Shown here in pieces: positions 10,801 through 21,519 of a stretch of DNA of 64,000 nucleotides. The DNA is from Chrysemys picta bellii (taxonomy: Eukaryota > Chordata > Testudines > Emydidae), in contig NC_088798.1 of the NCBI RefSeq assembly GCF_011386835.1, positions 4,588,001 to 4,652,000 on the forward strand, given 5' to 3'. The number at the start of each line of letters is the position of its first letter. Within the stretch, counting starts at the first letter, position 1. The notes under the pieces are model-generated. The model had not been told where the DNA came from, did no database searches, and saw nothing but the letters and a program-made list of their open reading frames with translations. The position numbers were made by a program, and so were the translations under genes.

Positions 10801-11690
10801 TGGGAAATCACTATCCCAGGCTCCACTGGGCTGCTTTGAAGAGGGGGAGAAAAGAACGGGGGCTGTGGATTCAGGCCAAAGTTCCTCCGCTTATTAATTC
10901 ATCCTTTGGTGATACCAGGACTTCGGGGCTTGATCCCAAGCCCGTTACGTTCAATGGAAAGCCGCTCTAGGTGGACTTCGGCTCAGGCCCGGGAGTAATA
11001 AGAAACTCAAGGGTCTTTCCTAACAGCATTTCTCCATAGATCTATCCTCACGACACACGTGGGAAAAGCAGCTCTGCGGTTCTGCCCCTGGGAGAAGGAG
11101 AAGAGACGCATTTGCAAGTTGCATGAGCTTAAATGATTCAAGCCGGGAATATGGATGTTCCTCCTCCTCTTATCCCTTCTAGCAAAACCCCAGCAACGAG
11201 CAATCTTAAATGTGCAGACTCAGGCAACAATTCCGACCGTCGATCACGGGGGAGTCGGGGGAATATTTATACAATATCCAATCGTGAACATTTGTTTGTG
11301 AGAACGGTGCCAGATAAACCCAGACACACACAAATGGATACTAGTCTGCCTTGCGCAGGAAAACAATACAAGAGAAATACGGGAATCATTGAGAGGCTTT
11401 GATATTGACCCAGTAAACCGATAAAAAAGTCAAGAAGGAGATAGACACACGGAGGGCAGTAATTGAATACCATCCCCATTCTCCTCTAGTTTTTCTTTCT
11501 TTCTATTCTCCTGAGACTTTCCCCTGCCCAAAACCATACAGCTGCCCCCCTCTTTCAAAAAAAAAAAAGTCAGATAAAGAGATAGACCATGTTAAGATGG
11601 CATTTAAATAATGTTGTGGAGGAAGGGAAAGGGTAATGATATAACAATATATGCTCAATATACAATATGTTCTTAAAATTGGTTTAGTTG
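10801..11690. other. Unique sequence, no gene seen
   Basis: No repeat family or exon recognised. It would be the start of the transcribed region if the promoter-like block upstream is active. Confidence 0.45.
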
Positions 11691-11691
11691 G

Positions 11692-11776
11692 GGATTGGTC
11701 CTGCTTTGAGCAGGGGGTTGGACTAGATGACCTCCTGAGGTCCCTTCCAACCCCGAGATTCTATGATTCTATGAAT
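11692..11776 (+). repeat. CR1-type 3' tail (CR1 or CR1-tailed SINE)
   Basis: GGATTGGTCCTGCTTTGAGC, GGTTGGACTAGATGACCTCC, GGTCCCTTCCAACCCCGAGA and two ATTCTATG units: the classic CR1 3' terminus. The same tail is on the SINEs at 42727 and 63261 (opposite strand), so the parent could be either. Confidence 0.8.
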
Positions 11777-12189
11777 ACTGTGAATCAAGGTATGTATCTA
11801 TACGGCTCAAGTTGTACTGTCTTATTGTAAATGACCCGAGATATCCTGAAATAAATAAAATCTTTACCAAAACGCCAAACCCACAAACTTGTATGTGCTT
11901 TGAATTGGAGGCTGCGTGTTCCTCTAGGTTCCAGGAGCGGCTAGTGGGCATGACCGTGCCATAAATAAGAACGACACAGCACATGAACGTTCAGAGTCAA
12001 ACCCAAAGCGCCTCTGCAAGTCAGTGATGCTGCATAAACAGGATGGAGGCCAACCAGGCGAGAAACCAGAACAGCCCTGGTCCACCTCGAGCTGCACTGG
12101 GCGTATGGGGTTGAGTACTGCAACAGACAAACCACACCCAGGCTGCTACCTGCTACACCAATGGTATTCTTGGACGTCACCTATCCAGG

Positions 12190-12315
12190 CATTGATCACA
12201 CCCAGCATAGGGAACTGAAGTACAGAAAGCAGCTTGCCTACGGTCGGGCAGAAAATCGGCAGCAGAGCAAGGGTTTGAACCCAGGTATCCAGAGAGCTAG
12301 ATTAGCCTACGAAGG
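12190..12315 (-). repeat. MIR-type SINE, diverged
   Basis: GGGAACTGAAGTACAGAAAG, then GGCAGAAAATCGGCAGCAGA and GGTTTGAACCCAGGTATCC, the reversed MIR head and core. Confidence 0.45.
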
Positions 12316-12878
12316 ACCATCCTTCCTAAGCATTGTGGGAGTGCCGTGGAAGGACCAGTTGAACTGCTGCAGCTGCACTAGCACTGATAAGGTCGGCACT
12401 GACTACAGCGGGAGAAGGCCTTTGCCAGACCTGCTCAGAGCAGGTGCAATTGCACCAGAGGTAGAAACACCCTGTGTGACATCTGGGGCCCTTGTGTGTG
12501 GACACACCTGGTTTTAGAAGCGTTCCGCACACATGCAAACAGGTACTGGAACACCAGCGTTCTCCGGCATGGTGCTATCTTCCGAAAAGCCAACAACATC
12601 TGCTGTAAGGTTTGACAAACTCTCCGAGGGATGGGAAATATGGTCCTCTGTTGTTCTGGCTCAGCCATTCGACCGATGAACGTTCCGCTGCTTGTTTCGT
12701 CCATACATCATCTTGGAGCCATAGGAACACAAGCCCTGCTCCCATCCAAATGCAGAAGACTAAAGACGCTCCCGACCCCTCACAGCGAGGATGGAGCAGA
12801 GCGTTGGAAGTTCCATTGCATGACCCAACATGGAGGGAGTGTAGTCTACGGAGCCCATGAAATGTCATTACCATAGAA

Positions 12879-13011
12879 CAGTGGTTTTCATCCTGTGGCC
12901 CGCAGACCCCTGGGAGTCCATAGACTAGGTCTAGGATTTCCAAAGGGGTCCGCACCTCCATTCAAGAGGTTTTAGGGGTCTGCAAATGAAAAAAAAGGTT
13001 GAAAACCTCTG
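12879..13011. mobile_element. hAT-type non-autonomous transposon
   Basis: The left end CAGTGGTTTTCATCCTGTGG and the right end GGTTGAAAACCTCTG are imperfect terminal inverted repeats of a known hAT style (CAGTGGTTTTCAACC). Flanking 8-mers do not match, so it is an old copy or its ends have drifted. Confidence 0.65.
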
Positions 13012-13034
13012 GTCTAATGGTGACAACACACATA

Positions 13035-13200
13035 AGTGAGAATTTGGATTGCTGGGTTATGTCCCTGACTGCCCGTGATTTGCTGTGTGACCTTGAGTAA
13101 GTCACCGCCTTGATAAGTGCCTCCGTTTCTCCATCTGTAAAATGGGGATAATGGAGATCAATCACCTTTGTAAAGTGTTTGGCCATTCTTGTACGAACAG
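13035..13200 (+). repeat. MIR-type SINE
   Basis: GCTGTGTGACCTTGAGTAAG, CCGTTTCTCCATCTGTAAAA and TGGGGATAATGGAGATCAAT match the MIR core closely. Confidence 0.7.
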
Positions 13201-13277
13201 TGATGTAAAAGAGGAGACCCTCTCTTTTTTTTAAGGTATCTCTGTGGCCCGCATTGCCGCGGTATCTGAACAATCTC

Positions 13278-13450
13278 TAACGTAACACTGCTATGAGGCA
13301 GGGCAGTGCTATTAGTCCCATTTTACAGAGGAGGAAACTGAGGCACAAAGAGTCTAAAGGACTTGATCAAGGTGACACAGGGAGTCTGTGATGGAGCAGG
13401 GTGTGTCCCAATACCTAGGCTACTGGCTTAACTGCTGCACCATCCCTCTT
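13278..13450 (-). repeat. MIR-type SINE
   Basis: GAGGCAGGGCAGTGCTATTA, CCCATTTTACAGAGGAGGAA and ACTGAGGCACAAAGAGTCTA are the reversed MIR core. It lies back to back with the plus-strand copy at 13035. Confidence 0.7.
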
Positions 13451-13587
13451 CTCAGTTTCCCTTCCCCTTTTTATTTAATAAATCTTTGTAAACAAAAAAA
13501 AAAGTGTTGAACTATTGAGTTAAATCCAGCATTGCCTGCTCTAAGGAGCTTTCCATTACTGTCATTACAGCTGCTTGTAAAATGTAT

Positions 13588-13717
13588 GCAGAGTTGTAGC
13601 CATATCGGCCCCAGGATACTAGAGAGACAAGGTGGGGGAGGTAATATCTTTTATTGGACCAACCTCCGTCGGTAAGGGAGACAAGCTTTCAAGCTTACCC
13701 AGAGCTCTTGTTCAAGG
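13588..13717 (-). mobile_element. Penelope-like element end, subfamily B copy 1
   Basis: Reads TTGTAGCCATATCGGCCCCA, then GAGAGACAAGGTGGGGGAGG, TTTTATTGGACCAACCTCCG and GAGACAAGCTTTCAAGCTTA. It is collinear with the first 130 bases of the longer copy at 54245-54705, which keeps part of the ORF. Confidence 0.6.
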
Positions 13718-13734
13718 AAAATGCCCATTCTACA

Positions 13735-14282
13735 ATCTTCAGTCAAAAAGCTTTTGGTTTCCCCCAGGGAATTTCAATGAAAAAATTCCCTTTCCTTTCT
13801 TTCCAAAAGGAGCTTTCAGAATTAACGTTGTCATTTAGTTTGGGAATAGCAACTTTGCCTTCACTTTGACTTCAAATGGCGTCAACTTTTTCCAGTTGGA
13901 AAATAGTTAAAAAAAAATAAAAATAAAATAAAATAAAAAAAAAGGCTGAGAAAGTGGGTTTTTCCTCAATTTTAAACAAAAAACAAAAACCCTTTTCTCG
14001 CTCCTCTTTTCTGTGAGAAAACGGGGTGGGGAATACAAAAATCGAAAAGAAAAATCCAAAATATTTCAGTTTCCATAACTGAAACAAAAATGACAATTTA
14101 AGTCAAAACCAAATGAAATTTTTCATTTCATTTTGAACTGAGGATTCCAAATGATATTTTTCATTTCCACTTCCCCAGTCGGCAAACAGAAACCATTTCT
14201 TCTGGAAAATGTCGATTTTTGACGAAACCGGGGTTGCTGATGTGAAAATATGTCCATCAAAAAACGCTGACCAACTCCAACC
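13735..14282. repeat. AT-rich repeat
   Basis: The same style of GAAAA/TTTTC-rich sequence as 1-600, including an A-rich run with AAATAAAATAAAATAAAA around 13908-13943 and a terminus GCTGACCAACTCC. Class unknown. Confidence 0.5.
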
Positions 14283-14774
14283 ATGATGTATTGCTAACTT
14301 TGCATGTGCTCCACTGACTCCTACTGGAGGGGACCAGATTAACTCAACTGTGTTTCATAGGCTCTGTACCACTAACCATAGAAGAGTCTCCTTTAGCACA
14401 AGCAGTGATTTTGCACGAGGAGGGCCCATGTCCTGTCCCTACTGGCTTCCATGAAGTTTTGAGTGCTCATCTTGAAGCACGAAGTACTGGCTGGCTAGAG
14501 GGTCATTACATTATAGGATGGAACCGTGTAACCATTTTGAACATCTATAATTTAAATGCCAATGTCTCTCGTTAATTATGAAAGGCTGACAGAGGGACAG
14601 AGGTAGCTCTCTGACATGGTACATGCATCCTACCTCTAAACTCAATGCGAGAAATAGTCCTATTCAACATCCTTTCTAAAATGCTTTGGACTCCACCATT
14701 CACACAACCAACCCCTACCTCACTGGAGAATTAACTCCAAGCTCTCTGCTTTCCCTCCTGCTGCCTATGGTGGA

Positions 14775-15035
14775 GATGCATTAGCTGCCTATTGTAGGGA
14801 GTAATTGCCATAAGCGGTTGATGACAGCAATCAGAAAGTTTGCCTTGCCGTTGTGACAGGCCAAATTATTTTACAAACCCGTTCAGCAGCCATCTCGGCT
14901 GAAGACCCATAATCTTCCGTGATTGGTTGAGCGGCTCCACTCACATCAAAGACAATGGGAAATCACGAAGCAAGGCGTTTAAATGAAAACCAATTGCAAG
15001 AAGATTATCCCCTTTCGGAGGGATATTTCAAGGGG
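14775..15035. promoter_or_regulatory. Candidate enhancer with adjacent TCF and SOX motifs
   Basis: Repeat-free sequence containing TCF/LEF-type ATCAAAG at 14945-14951 immediately followed by SOX-type ACAATGG at 14952-14958. CCAAATTATTTTAC, CCGTGATTGGTTGAG and GGCGTTTAAATG are nearby. Such composition is typical of conserved developmental elements, but conservation cannot be judged from one sequence. Confidence 0.3.
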
Positions 15036-15299
15036 AGGAAAGTGACATGACGACAGATCCATTTAGCTGCCGTGTGCCACTGAAGTACAAATTAACACCC
15101 CCCGAAAAAGGAAAAAAAGGTCACTCCCATTAAGAGTCTAATGCCCGGTAGGTAAGTTTGGAGTTTAGGCAAAATCCCCATGTTAGAACTGGTTATAATC
15201 CTTTGCATTTATCCAGCCCTTTGCAGCAGGAGTTGCAAACAGAAGTCAGCACAATTATGCCCATTTCACAGCACGGTTATGCAAAACTGAATCCAGGAA

Positions 15300-15435
15300 A
15301 TTTTCAGCCCCAAAACCAATTTTTTTCCCCGCAGTGGTTTTTGGCAACATTTTTTGGGTGTCGTTTGTCAAATATTGAAACCGTTTCCGTTTTCAATGAA
15401 AAGTTGAAATTGTCAGTGAAAAAATCCCCCATTGT
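15300..15435. repeat. AT-rich repeat fragment
   Basis: TTTTCAGCCCCAAAACCAAT through GTTTTCAATGAAAAGTTGAA resembles the AT-rich family at 13735-14282. It merges into a MIR copy at its right end. Confidence 0.4.
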
Positions 15436-15560
15436 CTGACCATCTGGAGATCTGGGTTCTACTCCCGGCTTGTTAGGTCCACCTCCAGGAAGTCACTGCC
15501 TCTCGGTGCCTCAGTTTCCACCTTGGCGAGCCAAAGATAAACACCATTGACTTGATGCGC
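15436..15560 (+). repeat. MIR-type SINE
   Basis: GGAGATCTGGGTTCTACTCC (head), GGAAGTCACTGCCTCTCGGT and GCCTCAGTTTCCACCTTGGC (core) in MIR order. Confidence 0.55.
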
Positions 15561-15850
15561 ACAGGGATTGCTGAGCTAAATTATTTATTGATTGGAAAAG
15601 TGGGTGGAGACAATCAAAGGCACCAGGGAAGGACAAAGTCGTCCCCCCCCACACACACACCAATCCTCACGTCCCGCTTCCCAGGATGCAACACTCTCAC
15701 CAGCTCACTGCCAAATGGAGCTGTGTTTGCTAAGAATCTGTTGGCACCCGTTGCTTTTCCCACCCCAAAGTCCCAAGCAGAAAATCATTATTCCCCAGGA
15801 GGGAGAGGAATAGGCTGTAAGAGTGATTGAACGTGAGGTCCCTAAAATCC

Positions 15851-15987
15851 CGAGGAGTCCGGTGGCACCTTAAAGACTAACAGATTTATTTGGGCAGAAG
15901 CTTTCGAGAGTAAAAAACCCATTTCTCCAGATGCATGGAGTGAAAATGACAGAAACAGGATACAGACTAACACGACTACCCCCGATA
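15851..15987 (+). mobile_element. Penelope-like element end, subfamily A copy 2
   Basis: Contains GGTGGCACCTTAAAGACTAA, GCAGAAGCTTTCGAGAG and ends GACTAACACGACTACCCCCG plus ATA. It is flanked by the 9-bp direct repeat CTAAAATCC at 15842-15850 and 15988-15996, which sets the insertion limits exactly and agrees with the GATA terminus of copy 1 read in reverse. Confidence 0.7.
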
Positions 15988-15999
15988 CTAAAATCCTGC

Positions 16000-17930
16000 T
16001 ACGTCTTGGTTTGCAGGTGCTGTGAAAATCGGCTTTGCAACGGGTAGTGCAAACCACTTCCGGGGGTGGGGGGGCTTCCTACCTAACGGAACCCACCCCC
16101 CAGGGATAAAACATGGCAGAGTTTTGGGATCAAGAGGGGGTGGGCTTAGAAAGGACCCAGATCCTGCCTCTGGAAATGCAGCTCGCTACGCAGGCTCATT
16201 GCAGCACTTACTCGCCTATGTGCTGATTGCAACCTGCAGAGGAAAGATGGGCACGTGGAGTGGGAGTTTCGTGGGAGGTGGTATTTCATACAATGAACTG
16301 GACAGAATGCTGCCGGAGCGGGGCCCTGCTGTGCTCCCGAAAGGCAGAGCCAGCCAACCTTTCAACCTGCAGGATCCAATCGGATTTTATGGCTATATTC
16401 AGCTTCCTCTGGAAAGTCTGACTCACTCGGAACAGGCTTCACTTTTCCCAGCAGTCTCAGTGTGATTTTCTGCTGGTTCCCCTGCTCCAGCACGAGGGCA
16501 TGAATAGCTCCAAAGCCTTTCTAGACCTCGGTGGCCCCATCCGGCGACTCACACCCCCACCTCCTCCCACTGACACAAGAGGAATCGTGAGTCACCCTCG
16601 CCGCAAAGATTGCAAAAGAAATAACTGTGCAGGAGAGGAGCCGGCTTCTTGTCAGAGGGATCTGTAATGTGATCGGGACTGTAAATCACAAGAAGCGAGC
16701 CAGCCCAGAACAGAAACTACCGCGATGGGCACGGGATCAGAGCCAGCCCAGTGTTCGGGCAGCAGAGTTTCCAGGACTTGCCGATGACGACTGGCCCTGG
16801 ATCAGCTGACAGATTGAAGTCCCTTTCACTGGGGGAATGAGGCATTTCCCCTCCTGGCAAATGTAGCAACGAGGACGACGTCCACCCAAACGGGGCGTGA
16901 ATCTAGCGTGGCTTCCCTCCGCCAGGTCCAGACACCAGCCTCTTGAGCCTGGTTTCAGCCTCGCCAGGAGATTCACTCGACGCACACTGCAGTCCTGTCT
17001 GGGCTACCAAAAGTGCTGCATTCCAACACGGCTGTGCAACAGGGCTGTGGACTATCACAGAGGGCAGCTGCGGTCTCCCGTGGCCGGAGCACAGGGCCGG
17101 GGCCCAGCTGCACTATTCAGTGGATGGGTCACAGGGCCAAGGCTCAGCGGTGGCTTCTCTTCCCAGCTCTGCCCCTGATTTGCTGCGTGAGCTACACGCA
17201 GAGAGAGGCCGCTGGGCAGCCGGCGGGACAGAGGAGAGGGGGAGGCAGAGGGGCGCATTCTACTCCACTCTCCTGAGTGCAAGACATGGGTTTCCTCAAA
17301 CTCTCAGGGATCACAAGTGACCTCTCCTTGAAAAGCAAAGAGGAAAATCTCTGCCTGCCCCTGGGAGACTGGAGAGAGACGGCGTCATGCTACAGAACAA
17401 GCTGGAATGTCCGGACACTGCTGACCAATGGGCCAGGGGACCCGATCCCAAACATAGTGTCACCCTGTCTGGGGTGAGTTGTCACCACCTCTAGCAGATC
17501 TTGGGGGCGCGTCTGGCTTTGACTAGCAGTTTTATTGCTTGTCATGCCAGTGAAGTCCCTCTGAAGTGACCCCCAACTCAGGCAGTTCACTCGCCTGCAT
17601 TCTGCACTGCTGTTTCCCGAGGGTACAACAGGGACCCCAATGCTCAGCAGTAAAGTGCTCTGGGATCTATGGCTACCAAGGGGTTATTATAAGAAGGGCT
17701 ATTTTCCCGCCTGGGTGAAGAGACAAGTGCACATGGTAACTATCTGCCAGAGCAGGGCTTTACTCTTGCTATTAACATTAATCGTTTTACAGCCGAGCCT
17801 AGAGTTCCCGATCAGGAACAGGGCCCCACTGAGCGAGGTACTGTTCAAACACACAGTCAGAGACAGGCCCTCACAGTCTAAACAGGCAGAGATCGCGATC
17901 TCCATTTTACACGTGGGTAACCGCAGCCCA
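16000..17930. other. Mostly unique sequence, no gene seen
   Basis: Overlapping frames of 90-147 codons occur on both strands (for example 16022-16465 and 16943-17320) without domains, consistent start context or splice structure. A diverged reversed MIR-like segment lies near 17820-17930. Confidence 0.45.
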
Positions 17931-17932
17931 GT

Positions 17933-18316
17933 GTAAAGTCTACACTGCATTGTACAGTGGGTCGGTAGGACCCGGGCTTGTGGACTTGGTGTTTCCAAAG
18001 CCCATGCTTGAGCATCCACACTGCACTGTAAACCTGGGTTTACAATCACTGGATCCAGGTCTCACAGCCAGGCTAACGCATCCACACTGCACTATGCAGA
18101 CCTTCTGACACGGGTTTGCATCTTCAGCTGCATCTACACGGCAAAATGACATGGTTTGGACCCAGGTCCCAGCAGGACTTGGGCTCTGACCCATGCCCTG
18201 GCAGGATCCTAGATGCTTGTTGATCTGAGTCAGGCTGATTTGTGTGCAGACAGAAGGGGGGTTGGGCTCAAACCTGAGTCAGAACCTGGGTTTGGTGGGC
18301 AATGTAGACACTAAGT
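17933..18316. mobile_element. MITE-like element with TCTACACTGC termini
   Basis: The left end GTCTACACTGCATTGTACAG and the right end GGCAATGTAGACAC are inverted repeats. ATCCACACTGCACT phrases recur at about 18012 and 18079, so the interior has partial tandem structure. Related to 3428-3657. Confidence 0.45.
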
Positions 18317-18319
18317 AAC

Positions 18320-20165
18320 CCCTGTAAGGCCTCATAGGGATTCTGTAGCAGAGCAGAAAATTGGATCCAGATTTCTTGACTCCCAGTCCAGGGCCTTAAC
18401 CACAAGACCAGCCTCTCTCTCCAAATCAAGAGAGAGCTAAAACATGGTTCATCAGCATGCTTTCTTCTAAACACACAATCAAGAAAAACCACCATTTTTT
18501 CTGCTTTTTTAATTCCGTGGTCTAAGCAGGGACACACACATCCACTGCACTAGCTATCAGAATACACTAATCACAATCAGATCGTTGCACTACAGAAATC
18601 CAGGGCTGTGGTCCTTTAGCTCTGAGACACAAACCAGAGGGGCGGGGGGGAAGGGGTTTGGTGTGGATCCAAGTTTCGTTGATCCAAAGTTTGGGGTAGG
18701 GAAGAGTTTTCTGACAGTCCTGGTGTCGGCTCAGCCAGCAGCCACTGAAATCTACACGCTTCCATGACTGTTCAAACCCCTGCACAGTTGTGTTATTTAA
18801 AAAAACAACACAAAAAGCCCTTTATTAAGGACAGCTAGTTGCAGGAAGCAGGAGCTTGGCAGAGATCAGCTAGGCCAGCAAGTGGGAGCAGAATCCAACC
18901 AAAGAGACCCACAATTATATCAGGCACCCCTAACTCTTCCCAATCAAACGGCCAAACTCATAGGTGGAAGGCGTTCACATGAGTCATGCAGAGCCGTAAT
19001 TACTGCACCTGGTGCGTGCTGGCGACCGACAGGGCTGGGTGTGAAAAGAAAACAGGCTAACCTGCAATGTATTTTCCCCCCTTGCTGCCGAGCGAGCTAT
19101 CTTTAGAAAGCCATTTCCAATCAGCAGCAAGCTACGAGGAGTGGGCAGAGAACGCAGAGCCTGCGCTGGCCGGCTTTCTAAACCAGTGGCTTTGTTTCCA
19201 GAGCCAAGTGGAGACGGCCGGTTCGGTGACGCGGTACAATGAGGATGGGGAGAGAAAGGCTCTTAATGCGGGGCAGGGGAAGGGAATGATTTGGTGCAAA
19301 CATCTCACTGGAGACAAAGGTGTCGCAGCCCAAGATCGTTGGATATATAAGATTTGAGCCCCGAGACGCACGCACACAAACTCACTCCCATCCCTGCCAA
19401 ATGCCGCCGTCTCTCTTGAAAGTCTATCTCGGTCCTTAACGCTTGGAGCGGAGAGGAGAGGCTAGCTGTGTATGGACCGCACGGCTGGCCAGCGGAGGAG
19501 TGACATGCTCCTGCTAGAGAAGGTGGATAGGGAACTTCTGGGCTCCCAGTCTGGGAGCATCTGGGATCAGTCCATCAAATGAAAAGGTGTCAAATTCAAA
19601 ATCGACTGTGAGGCTCCGCGGGGACAGGACTAGAACCCATGTCTGCAGGAGAGCCCACACTGCCACGCTGCTCCCCGGCAGCCATGGTAAGGCCGCATAC
19701 ATTACCCCAGACCCTGTGGAGCTAAACAGCACAGGAAGTCCCGCCTCAGAAGGCTGGACTGACAGCGTCCCTTGTGGCCCCTGATTGGTCCAGGCACCCT
19801 ATTTAAGGAGCAGTTCCAGGAAGGGTCCCTGCAATGAGGTGGGCCCCCTGCCAGCAGTAGTGACTGATCCGCAACTTGGCTCACTCAGCCTCCCAACCCC
19901 AGCTCAGATCCTTGGCTTCTGCCCAGGAGCTCCAGTCCCGATCCCTGGTTTTGGTTCTTGGCCTCTGGCTTTTACCCAAGAATTTGGCACTTGAACTCTG
20001 ACTCTGGCAATGGACCCAGGCTTGGGCCCTTGAACTGTTCCCTCCATCCCTGCTCCCTGGCATTAGTACAAAGACCCTGACCCCACTCCCAAACTCAGGC
20101 TACAGCTCTATGACTCCGACCCCAGTTCTGACCCCCTCCAACCTAGGCCCCTGGACTCCAGCCCC
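18320..20165. other. Mostly unique sequence, no gene seen
   Basis: A MIR-like head fragment (GACTCCCAGTCCAGGGCCTT, CCACAAGACC) lies near 18375-18415. The pyrimidine-rich stretch at about 19850-20165 has many GACCCC and CTCTGGC phrases but no regular period. No exon recognised. Confidence 0.4.
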
Positions 20166-20169
20166 TGAC

Positions 20170-20626
20170 TGCCAGACGCAGATGCAAGGAAGCACTTTTT
20201 CACACAAAGTGTGATTAGACTGTGGGAACTCACTGCCACAGGATACTGTTGAGGCCAAACATTTAGCACGATTCAAGGAGGAATTGGACCTTTATATGAC
20301 AAACAAGAATATTCCAAGTATCAGAGGGGTAGCCGTGTTAGTCTGGATCTGTAAAAAGCAACAAAGAGTCCTGTGGCAGACTAACAGATGTATTGGAGCA
20401 TAAGCTTTTGTGGGTGAATGCCCACTTCATCAGATGCATGACATCTGACGAAGTGGATATTCACCCACGAAAGCTTATGCTCCAAGAATATTCCAGATTA
20501 CTACAGTTAATGCTAACAAATTTTGGAAGTGCTATTCAATCTCTTACACTGTCCTCTGAAGTTGCTGGTGATGGCTAGGATACAGGGCTATATGGATCTC
20601 TGCTCTGATCATGCCCATGTTCCTCA
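20170..20626 (+). repeat. CR1 LINE 3' region, interrupted by a Penelope-like copy
   Basis: The left part has GCACTTTTTCACACAAAGTG, GGGAACTCACTGCCACAGGA and GGAATTGGACCTTTATATGA. The right part has GGTGATGGCTAGGATACAGG and ends near CATGCCCATGTTCC, a decayed version of the 28310-28480 terminus. The two parts flank the element at 20317-20482. Confidence 0.7.
20317..20482 (-). mobile_element. Penelope-like element, subfamily A copy 3, inverted structure
   Basis: Starts AGTATCAGAGGGGTAGCCGT and runs to GAATGCCCACTTCATCAGAT. It then turns back with GACGAAGTGGATATTCACCC and ACGAAAGCTTATGCTC, so it holds two head-to-head pieces. Perfect 13-bp direct repeats CAAGAATATTCCA flank it at 20304-20316 and 20483-20495. 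Inverted junctions are common in Penelope-like insertions. Confidence 0.7.
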
Positions 20627-21282
20627 TCCCATTCAACCAACCATGAAACGGTGTGGAAAGCTAGGGCTGGCCTCGGAAGAACGAGCAGGAGATTCTGTGC
20701 ACGGCTTTAAGGGGCACAGTATTATCACCCCCATCCATCTACCCAGTCACTCTGAGCATGTTTACCAGGCTCATCCCAAGAGGACGCCGCATGGAGCAGA
20801 GGCCAGCTGCTGGCAGAATTAATCTCCTTTGCTGGTGAGATTAGCCCAGAACTCCTGCAGGGGTCTCCACCTCCCATGACAATGTATTGTCTCCCTGCGC
20901 ACCAAGCCCTAGACAGGTGTTGTGGGTCATTAACAAATAGCCTTACATCTGCGCAGAGGGACAGCAAGAGACCTACACATCCCTTGGGGATACTTTCCTG
21001 GATTGGGGCCTGTTCAAGATAGCATTTAAGTGCGGGCTTAACCTTAAGCCCACGCTCAAGTCCCATTGAAATCAATAGGATTTAAGTACACGCTTAATAT
21101 TTGGCACAAGCTAAAGTGCTTTCCTGAATGCGGGATTTATTTCCCACTTGATCCCTATTCTGCAGGGATCAGGTTTTTAGACGGCACGACCTCTGTGGCA
21201 GGGACTGGGTCATTTCCCACGCCCTACCCTGTCCCCTAGCCACGGGGATCCATCCGTGCTTCATAAAATCAACACTCTAGAA

Positions 21283-21510
21283 CGGTGGTCCCCAACGCGG
21301 TGCCATCTATATGCGCCCGCGTACTGGCCGGCGGACAAGCACCTGCCGAAATGCCGCCGAAAAGCGGTGTCATCAAGAGGCGTCGCCGCCCAAATGCCGC
21401 TTGACGTTGCCGCTTCGTGGCGGCATTTCGGCGGATGCTTGTCCGCCGGCCATGGTCCTCGGTGGCTCGTTGTCCGGCGCCCACCACCTGGAAAAGGTTG
21501 GGGACCACTG
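21283..21510. mobile_element. hAT-type fold-back MITE with perfect 8-bp TSD
   Basis: The left end CGGTGGTCCCCAACG and the right end GGTTGGGGACCACTG are terminal inverted repeats. Long internal arms (GGCCGGCGGACAAGCACCTG against GCTTGTCCGCCGGCC) make the element palindromic. The direct repeat CTCTAGAA flanks it at 21275-21282 and 21511-21518, the 8-bp duplication expected of hAT transposases. No coding capacity. Confidence 0.85.
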
Positions 21511-21519
21511 CTCTAGAAT

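Noticed and set aside
13588..13717. AAAATG on both sides as a target-site duplication of the Penelope-like copy
   Set aside because: Only six bases and not at a consistent distance from the element ends; could be chance in AT-rich DNA.
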